64,000 nucleotides of DNA from NCBI GenBank assembly GCA_950295325.1, contig OX485806.1, positions 1,488,001 through 1,552,000 on the forward strand, in the 5' to 3' direction. How positions within the stretch are numbered: position 1 is the stretch's first letter; every line of letters begins with the position of its first letter. Positions 56,512 through 64,000 of the stretch are shown in pieces. The translations under genes were made by a program, and so were the position numbers. The DNA comes from Polytrichum commune (taxonomy: Eukaryota > Streptophyta > Polytrichopsida > Polytrichales > Polytrichaceae). The notes under the pieces are model-generated. The model searched no databases, was not told the origin of the DNA, and saw only the letters and a program-made list of their open reading frames with translations.

Positions 56512-57501
56512 TATTTATATGATTTTTTTTCCATTACCTTTTTCTGTTTTTACTTTGCCTCATTTTTTTGCACCCTTTGGTAGTTAGAAATTCAATTTCA
56601 GCCATTTAAACATTTCCCTATCTTAATTTAAAACTCCTCTTTTGCACATGGCCTTTAAAATATCAATGATTAACTTTGGCACACACCGTGTAGGGGGGTG
56701 GGGGGTTTGTATTATTTTATGCTACTCCGTACTACAAAGCTAGCCGAGTGAAATGTAATGACAATGGATTCAAGAAAACAAAGACATGGATGCATCATGT
56801 CTTCAATACCTTAGAGTTCTAAACCCAAGATGAACAAAAACACCAATGAACAACATGAGAAAATTGAACAAGGGGCAACCATAATATAACTGCACAAGGA
56901 TAGAGACCGTGAGGATGGAAAATCAACTAAACACACCAAGGCATTACATTGCATTTACAAATGCATGCTCACAAGGGCAGAAATAAATGTTGCATTTACA
57001 AATGCATGCTCACGAAGGCAATGGCAAGGGTTTAGGGTTTCTAATGTTTGACCGTGTTTGCGCCCATGAGTATAGTCATCGTAAGGTGTGAAGGAGGGTG
57101 TTGGAGCCGCCTACGTCACTTCCACACCTCATGACAAGGCAAGCAAGTGAATGTGAAAGGTAGGAAAGAAAATGACCTTACTAAAGTACTCTACAATTCC
57201 AACAACACATGTAAATGTAAGGGAGAAAAAGGAAGTTACTTTACTCCCATCGTCAATTGATCAAGTAGTTGAAAACTTTACAAGTTGTATAAGCAAGTAA
57301 ATAGGAAAGCCATGATACTTTAGCTATAATCACTCTAGTTCAATCATATACCTAGAATTATTCATGTCCAATATGCAGTAGTGTAGATAAGACTATCAAA
57401 GTGTATATATACATAGTCAGGTTATGCTCTCTACATTGCAATATGTTGTTCTTCCACTGATCATCAATAGAAAGGTCATGATATACAATTTTTACAAACA
57501 T

Positions 57502-58081
57502 AAAGGCACTTGTTTAGAAGAGATTGGACTAGTCTTCAAATTGTATTAACTACTTTAGATAGATAAAAACTCCGGTCCTCTTTCGAGGCCGGCGTGAATA
57601 GAGTGTCTGTTCGTCTTGGCAATGAACCAGTACCCACCGGGCAAAGGAGCATTGGTTAACTACTTTACATTCAATAGCGAACACAAATTGGAGGACCTAT
57701 GTAATAGTTAAGTAATCAACATTCATGCAATTATGATAATCATAACTAAATCAAGAGAGGTCAAGTTTTTTAATTGGATTCTATTGATGTTTCTTCATAA
57801 ATTTGCTAATGCAACACATATATTTGATCAATAGAAGGTGGAGAACAAGAAAAACTAACCGAATAAGACTCGCATTCCTTAGCACAAGGCACAAAGTTTA
57901 ACCCATGAAAGGGATCAAGAGGCCAACAAACCACAAATCTAACATTTATACATGCAGCAACCCCAAAATATTGCAGCACCAACGCCACTAGCCTCCACAA
58001 GGTTAAAGTTGTTTGGGAGCAATCTTAGAACCGGTGAAGCTTGCGTATCACCCAAATGTAGCAACGTGTCTAATGTAATAA
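57502..58081. other. AT-rich spacer, possible SINE fragment
   Basis: No gene. At about 57545-57655, read on the minus strand, GGTTCATTGCC resembles a tRNA B box, downstream of CCTTTGCCCGGTGGG. The same ACTCCGGTCC end follows a GATAGATA tract as near 42640, hinting at a shared SINE family. Confidence 0.35.
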
Positions 58082-58084
58082 TTG

Positions 58085-58314
58085 CACTAGTAGAAAAACT
58101 ATGCCCAAAACTTTTCACAGCGTTTAATGTATCATTGGAAAGTTATTTTCAAGACCTTTCCAATGGTATATTACATGCCCCCAAAATTTTAAAATTTCAG
58201 GCGCTAAACCCAAAAATTAAATCTACATTTGTTTAGCGACTGTAGATCATGTTGGTCAAAAGTACCACAACCGATTGTTGCTGTGGTTTTTTTTGGCATA
58301 GTTTTCTACTAGTG
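58085..58314. mobile_element. CACTA-type MITE, 230 bp
   Basis: Terminal inverted repeats CACTAGTAGAAAAACTATGC at the left and the complement of CACTAGTAGAAAACTATGCC at the right. A 3-bp target duplication TTG lies at 58082-58084 and 58315-58317, as expected for CACTA elements. No coding capacity. Near-identical ends suggest a recent insertion. Confidence 0.92.
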
Positions 58315-58737
58315 TTGCTACAAAAGATTACGCACCTACAAATTGAGTTTGTAGAGAAAATAATTTCTCCTTTTAGGATATTGGAAACCTCTTAGGTATT
58401 TGAACAAATTATGAACATTGATGTCTCAAGAGCAATGGCTTTTGCAATAAGGTAGGGTGCCTAGTGCCATTACCCCCCACGAATGCAAGCCCTGTATCAA
58501 CCTTCTTCTCCTAGACCCTCTCCTTTCCAATACCATCCCTTCTCTCCACAGTTGTGGGCCCAACAGGTGTCGGGCAAAGGCACCAATGAACATTGTGGTG
58601 GATTGCACATGCTTGACCCTCTTGCAAGCCCACGTAGGCAGCAATAATAGTGAGGAACGGTCATGCCAACTTGAGGGTGTTGGTATGCCCCACGTGCTGT
58701 GGGGATCGTAGAATCTGTCCTTTTATACGGCCCCACA

Positions 58738-58905
58738 ACCGTATATATTCATATGACTCATGTCCGAAGCGACTCGTCGGTAATGACTAGACCCAGTCAC
58801 CGCGCGCGTCATCCTCATCTGGAACCTCGTCAGTCATATTTTGGGATTTTATGACTTAAGGCAGTCATAAATTGCAGTCACAAAATACCCAATCTGTTGT
58901 AGTGT
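58738..58905. mobile_element. CACTA element terminus fragment
   Basis: Ends in ...CTGTTGTAGTG, the complement of a CACTACAACAG terminus, preceded by several ATGACT/AGTCAT motifs that resemble CACTA subterminal repeats. The opposite end was not found in the window, so it may be a solo end or a short relic. Confidence 0.5.
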
Positions 58906-59200
58906 TGGGACCCTCTGCAAATGGTGGCAAGTGCAGGACGGAAATGTGGCACTAAATGTGCAAATGTGAGCAAGGATTAGCACATAGAGGATATGGCCAT
59001 GGCCGAGATTGATAAGGGGCGGTTTAGGGTGAGTTGGCAATGGATTTAGGTGCTAGGGTCAGGTGATGGAAGCTTTCACCAAAGGGTTGGCATTGCATTT
59101 GGGTGACCTCGCTTTTGATCTTCAAGTTGAGGGATTTTTGGGGGGCTATGAGTACATAGTAAGGAGTTGTTGTTAGTGGGAGGGGAGTTGCTGCAACTAA
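58906..59200. other. Spacer
   Basis: Non-coding; no recognisable feature. Confidence 0.5.
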
Positions 59201-59703
59201 GGGCCACTCCACACATGAGCCAAGAGCCATGACCATGAAATTGTGAGAGCCCAAAAGAAGTGTCCAAAGGCCGTCCCAAGACACTTCCAAAATCATGTAG
59301 TGTGGTCACGGGCCCTCAAGTGTAGTGTGAAGTCATATGTAACCGGGTCCTCAACCAATGCTATTTCAATGAGTTTCTATTCATGCGGGGTCCTCCCACA
59401 TGATAAAATATAATAAATCAACGGTTGTGAACTTTTAGAGTGCCATAGTCTCCCGGTTTTGTGTTAGGCCTACCTCCAAGAGGTAGTTTTGAAAAGAATC
59501 CAAGTGACCATGAGACATGATCCATTTGATGCCATGTAGGAATCCATGTAGACCTTACATCATCTTGCATTCGCTTACTATGTTGGTCCCTCGAACGTAG
59601 TGTGAAGTGAGCTTGGACTGGCTCTACCTTTTCCACCAATAAGAGTGCTTTTAGTGCATCGGTCACGGGCCCTCAGTCTCGTGTGTGAACTTTGAAGTGG
59701 CCC
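59201..59703. mobile_element. Harbinger-like MITE, second family member
   Basis: 503 bp. Left end GGGCCACTCCACACATG; reverse complement of right end GGGCCACTTCAAAGTTCACA. TAA flanks both sides (59198-59200 and 59704-59706). It shares the GGGCCACT end and internal phrase GTCCAAAGGCC with the MITE at 55454. Internal GGTCACGGGCCCTCA occurs twice (about 59285 and 59660), so it may be a compound of two tips. Confidence 0.75.
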
Positions 59704-59706
59704 TAA

Positions 59707-62700
59707 GCTCACAAGCTTCTCTGATCTCACAAGCAGGTGATGAGCAAGTTCAGACATTCAAGGTTCAACTACGGGTTTAAATAGTTAGCTGATCTTGGTA
59801 TATTCATGGTAGCTGTATGAGGCTGAGTCTAGCTAATCCAAGTTGCATCTCCATTAAACTGCACCTCCAGTTTATTGTATGATAAGTTAGTCTATACCCA
59901 ACTTCCAAAGAGTAAGGTAGAAATACCATAACCCGTGAAAATAGGGTGATACGCATTGAAGATCTGGTCTGACAATCATGAGATAATTCTCCAAGATAGA
60001 CGAGAAGGATTCATGAAGAATGCAAGTTGTTTCATATTTTTCTGCCCTATACAAAAAATGCTACAATTTTCTAAAGTGGAAAGTTTGTCCAACCCCCTAC
60101 TCATTCACTAGATTCGCCCTACACCGAACACGGTACTCCACATTTCCATACAAAACATCGCCTAAATCGGTTACCTCATGAGTACATTAACTCTTGACTC
60201 CCATTGGCTACACTAAGTGTACACGCATTGAAGTTCCCGCCTAGCCATGATTGGTTTTAGAAATGGCACTTCACCATTATGACAGCGGTCTAGTGCACGG
60301 CTAGAGGGTGGTTAACATGTTATGGTATTCCTACCTTATTGTTGTTTACTTGTTGAAATTAAGCTCAATTGGCTTATCATGTACGGGTACTATATTTTTT
60401 GAGCTCAGAAGCTTGGTCCAATGCCGACCAGAATCCCATTGTTTATGTATGAGGCACGTACTACACTAATTATTTCAATTAGTGAGGGCGGGCTAATAGT
60501 GCGTGTGGGAAATTAGTGAAGGTGATATTAAATTCCATTGTCCTATGATACTAGTGCCCCCATAAGATCAAGGAAGCACTTTTCACTAGAAATACTACTC
60601 ACAACAACACTACTCAAAATACTCAAAATATTCATACATGCATCAGTTTCTTCTCATAAAGGTAAGACGGTGAAGACCCTATCATGTGCTAAATATAGAA
60701 ATAAAACTTAACCATAGGGTTGAGTAATGTTACGTTGACAGGGATGTACTTGCATTTAAGGTTTTTATCAATCTATAAACACGCACACACTAAATTGTCT
60801 TGAAATGTATGGTAAATGAGCAATGTATTCATTTAGTCTCACTCTACAAAATTTTCAGTCCTCATTTATTTTGAGACTTCAAGGTAAAGTACTGCGTGTT
60901 TCGGGAGTTAGCATCACACACACTAATTAGGATAAATAGTGTAGCTGATCCAAGTGATGAGAGTTTGGCCATGGTGAAATGGCGAAGTGAGTTGGGCAAC
61001 TTGAAGTTATTAGGCTGAAGTGTGCTGGTAGTTTAGTTGAAGAGATGTAATTAAAGCTTGGTTCATCAGGGTTAGTTGAGCACCCATAATGACCAAATGA
61101 GGTTGAACTTGGGTTGAATGCACAAATCTGTTGATTTAATCCCTTTTTGAAGGCCGAAATCCATGATTTTCGGAATGCCCGGGCTCGACTATGAAATGTG
61201 TGGAAATTTGTGGGGTGAAATGATGTCTATTGTTAATAATTAGTGTGCCCATGTTTACTCTATAAGTGGTTGAAGGCACATGGTTAGGCTTGCATGATCA
61301 ATATGTGCATGAAATGTTTACTCCGGCGATGTTTAAATGCACACATGTGATTTTGGTGTGTTATCACCCAAGGAGGAGACACACCTAGTAGAGTGGATTC
61401 TTATGATGTGGTCATTATATCATCCAATCAATTTGGACCAAATACATTTAAAGGTGGCTAAACTTACCCAAGACATGGTAATCCCATTCACCAAAGGGAT
61501 CTTAAACACAAGTCAGGTGAAGTGGTTCAAATTAGGAATCTATAACTAAGCATGAGAGTAGCTCAAGGGTTGGAGGGCTAAGGGGTTTTGTCTTCTTAGT
61601 GTTGCAATCTTATATGACAATGTGGAGGATATGTATATAACAAAGATAATTACCAACCCACACACACACATTTGGAACTACGACAAGTTGGGAGCGTAGG
61701 TGGGATGCATGTAGGACATAAGAAGGGGGGCAAAGGGCTCGTTAAACGAGGAAGTTGTAACGTTCACATTGTAATGCCTGGTGGGAGAGAATGGCTATCG
61801 GTTCGATCATGTGTGAATGCAAGGAGTAACACAATCCTTAGTTTTTATATGTTTTAGGCGTATAAGCTTTAGGCGTAATTTTATATCTAGATGTGCATGT
61901 ATGGCCATTCAAAATAAGGCATTAAACTCCGTAAGTTCCGTACAAAGATAGTTAAACTTACACATTGCGTAATGTTCTTGTTTAAGGTTACAAATTGATA
62001 GTATGCATTGCTATGATTTTTTTTAGAATGTAAGTTTTGACTCGGTAAAGTCATATATGTTATCAATTGTTCCATATGTCAACCTATTTAATCATTGTTG
62101 GTAAATATTGAAATCAATAGTAAGAAGATATAGAATTACGGGTATTGATATTGGACCAAGTGAAGCTAATTTATATGGTTAAGTAAGTAAGGTGAGTTAA
62201 GGGCCTCAACTTAATACATTTGTCATGACAGTGTATTTGTTTGTTGCATGTGCATGTACCAAGGAGGGGGTTAGCCAAATGGTTGGGTTTGTCCTTCACA
62301 GAGTCAACCTCAAAGTTGGTTAGGCCAGTAGGCCGAAGTGGCAAGGGTGTTGCTGGAGGTGGCAGGGGTGTTGGTGAAGGTGGCCCTTGGTCAGTCACAA
62401 GTAGAACACATACCAAGGAGGGGTTGGTATAAGGTTCTTGAAGGGCAATACAAGGGTGTTAAATAATCTCTTGTTCCATTCTCTAGTGAATTTAGCTTGT
62501 TGGTCTTACTGGATTACATATATCCTTTCCAAGGTACTACCCAATCTCATAATACTACCGGTTCTTGCCATTTTCCAGTATTGGTTCTTAAGAAGTGGTC
62601 CAATGTACCCTACTATTATTCTTCTACATGTACTTGGTTCTACTATTTACATGGTATGTCTTTTGCTTCCCAGTAGGACCATAACTGCCTTACCTCCTCT

Positions 62701-63630
62701 CATGCGTCCATCATCCAACCACATGTTCCTAATAGTTGACGTCACTACCTTGCTCTACCATGGTATACTACCGTTACTATTTGTATCTTTTGTTTGTGGT
62801 ACTCTTCACTACCACCTTTAGACCATTTATACTATATAAGGGGATACTTTGTTACTAGTAATACCAATGGTTACTTTTGTTTTGCTAGCACGGCTCTATC
62901 TAATAGCAACAACTAGTCTTACCTTCTTGGTAATTATCCACTCAATCCAGTAGGATTTTAACACCTATGGCTAATTGTTATTATCTAGAATCCAAAGTTC
63001 CTTAGAACTACCAGTTTCTATAGTTGTATCAACTATTGATTGCCCTCTGAACCACTAAGTCCTCAATCCATTAAGGTGTAATTCCATGGTAGGGTCCTCC
63101 TCCCTCATTCTACATCTCATGCATACACTTATCTCTCATGCTCATCTACTCCCATAATGCCATGCTACCTTGAATCACTAATGGATCCTAGTTCTATGTT
63201 CAAGCTTTTAGTTTTTCTTGGCTCTCCTTACTACCAAGGGTATGACTATGGATCTATCATCACTGAGACGAGCCTTCTCTGTTGGCATCACATGACTATT
63301 CTAACAATATTATGTAAACAAATCCCAATAAAAATCAATAGTTCATTCCATTCATTCTACAAGGAGGTAACGTTCCAAAGTTACTCACCCAAAATGGCCA
63401 CCCAAATCTATCTATCCATATGAGCCTTAGATCCTATTATACTTTGTCGAAGCTTGAATATCCTATCCACACATTCAAAACTAGTGGTTCTTATTCAACA
63501 TATCCTTCCATCCATAGTTTAACAAGTATTGAATAATATTATTATGTATTCATGTATGTATACATGTACTCACTCATATTCAATGCACTCCAAACACAAG
63601 TGATTACAAAATGGAATCTTTTGTGAAATA
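59707..63630. other. Gene-poor AT-rich region
   Basis: No gene supported on either strand. From 62430 to 63430 the plus strand is rich in CCTAC/TACC phrases (for example ACTACC, TTCCAG), unusual in composition but without coding signal. Confidence 0.5.
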
Positions 63631-63634
63631 TTAC

Positions 63635-63945
63635 ACATAACTAGTATATAAATGGACCAAAGTTTTGTAGGATGCAAAATTGAGTTCAACAAATAACATT
63701 TATAAAATCTTTACATAATCACACACATAACTAGAATACAAATGAACCCAAAATTTGTAGAGCACAAAATTGAGGACAAAAACATAATCTTCAGATATTC
63801 ACACACATAATCAACAAACAAATGAATTAATTTTTTTTTGTAGAGTGCAAGATTGGATCAAAAAGATAATTTCTAGAGAATCACACACCTGACTAGTGTA
63901 CAAATGGACCAAAAAAATTGTAAGGTTTCAAACTAGTTATTTATA
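63635..63945. repeat. Diverged tandem repeat of about 83 bp, four copies
   Basis: Units centred on CACACATAACTAG...ACAAATGGACC...TTTGTAG...GCAAAATTGAG begin near 63635, 63720, 63802 and 63884. Copies differ by many substitutions. Frames through it are not genes. Confidence 0.75.
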
Positions 63946-64000
63946 GATACAAATAAATAAATTACGTGGAAAAATCATCTTTTTCATTTTCATTCCACTC

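Larger units (their letters stand above)
55169..57496 (+). mobile_element. Non-autonomous Copia-like LTR retrotransposon with intact target duplication
   Basis: 5' LTR 55169-56048 (880 bp, including a 484-bp nested MITE) and 3' LTR 57099-57496 (398 bp) both start TGTTGGAGCCGCC and end TACA. The 5-bp sequence AACAT flanks both sides (55164-55168 and 57497-57501). Directly after the 5' LTR, TGGTATCAAAGAG at 56049 matches the primer-binding site for initiator tRNA-Met. A purine tract (GTGAAGGAGGG) precedes the 3' LTR. The interior is only 1.05 kb and keeps a gag-like fragment (SNYGIWKIKMMS, about 56430-56470) and no pol. It must have depended on other elements to move. Confidence 0.9.

Noticed and set aside
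1-64000. Bacterial or organelle origin of the window
   Set aside because: GT-AG introns, CACTA, Copia, hAT and Harbinger-type elements and plant-type telomere repeats all point to a plant nuclear genome.

Overview
The window looks like nuclear DNA of a plant (streptophyte). It has GT-AG introns and plant-type CCCTAAA/TTTAGGG telomere-like tracts. It carries a Copia-type element with a tRNA-Met primer-binding site, and CACTA relics with the plant TNP2, DUF4218 and DUF4216 modules. An AAA ATPase of the kind common in fungi and a ParB-like protein make a flowering plant less likely than an alga, bryophyte or seed-free vascular plant, but I cannot name the organism. Most of the sequence is AT-rich and repetitive; about 11-18 kb is a GC-rich coding island.

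Layout. 1-1.0 kb: an array of 22-bp palindromes (family A). 2.5-3.3 kb: a broken copy of an HAD/FCP1-like phosphatase gene. 5.2-7.6 kb (minus): a decayed plant transposase. 11.3-13.05 kb (minus): a fuller copy of the phosphatase gene module. 13.6-18.4 kb (minus): a three-exon gene for a protein of about 1370 residues with a ParB-like domain, a methyltransferase-like segment and a disordered tail. Its introns and upstream region are filled with a second palindrome family (B). 20-22 kb: non-coding, with interstitial telomere repeats. 22.76-23.44 kb: a tandem array of family B palindromes, directly upstream of a two-exon DUF7869-type (transposase-like) gene at 23.6-26.7 kb, then a broken SET-domain gene at 27.2-28.7 kb. 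29.9-30.3 kb: a 60-bp tandem repeat. 31.8-37 kb: a CACTA transposase pseudogene split by an 803-bp hAT-like insertion. 38-41.2 kb (minus): a decayed Copia pol. 44-46 kb (minus): an intact AAA ATPase gene. 46.8-49.2 kb (minus): a probable multi-exon single-pass membrane protein gene. 50-64 kb: gene-poor, with a foldback element, a non-autonomous LTR element with exact target duplications, two Harbinger-like MITEs (one nested in the LTR), a 230-bp CACTA MITE and a CACTA terminus.

The most unusual signal is two unrelated-sequence palindrome families built on one plan: 9-10 bp arms starting TTT and ending CG, a variable central dinucleotide, then the mirrored arm. Family B arrays sit just upstream of both long genes, in two introns of the ParB-like gene, and even in its coding exon. 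A protein with a ParB-like and a methyltransferase-like part embedded in arrays of palindromes is the best candidate here for an undescribed system. Any functional link is inference.

Second, both long genes read cleanly except for in-frame TAG codons (three and one). Nonsense decay, short introns, or TAG read as glutamine are all possible. No similarity search could be run; family names rest on recognised motifs.
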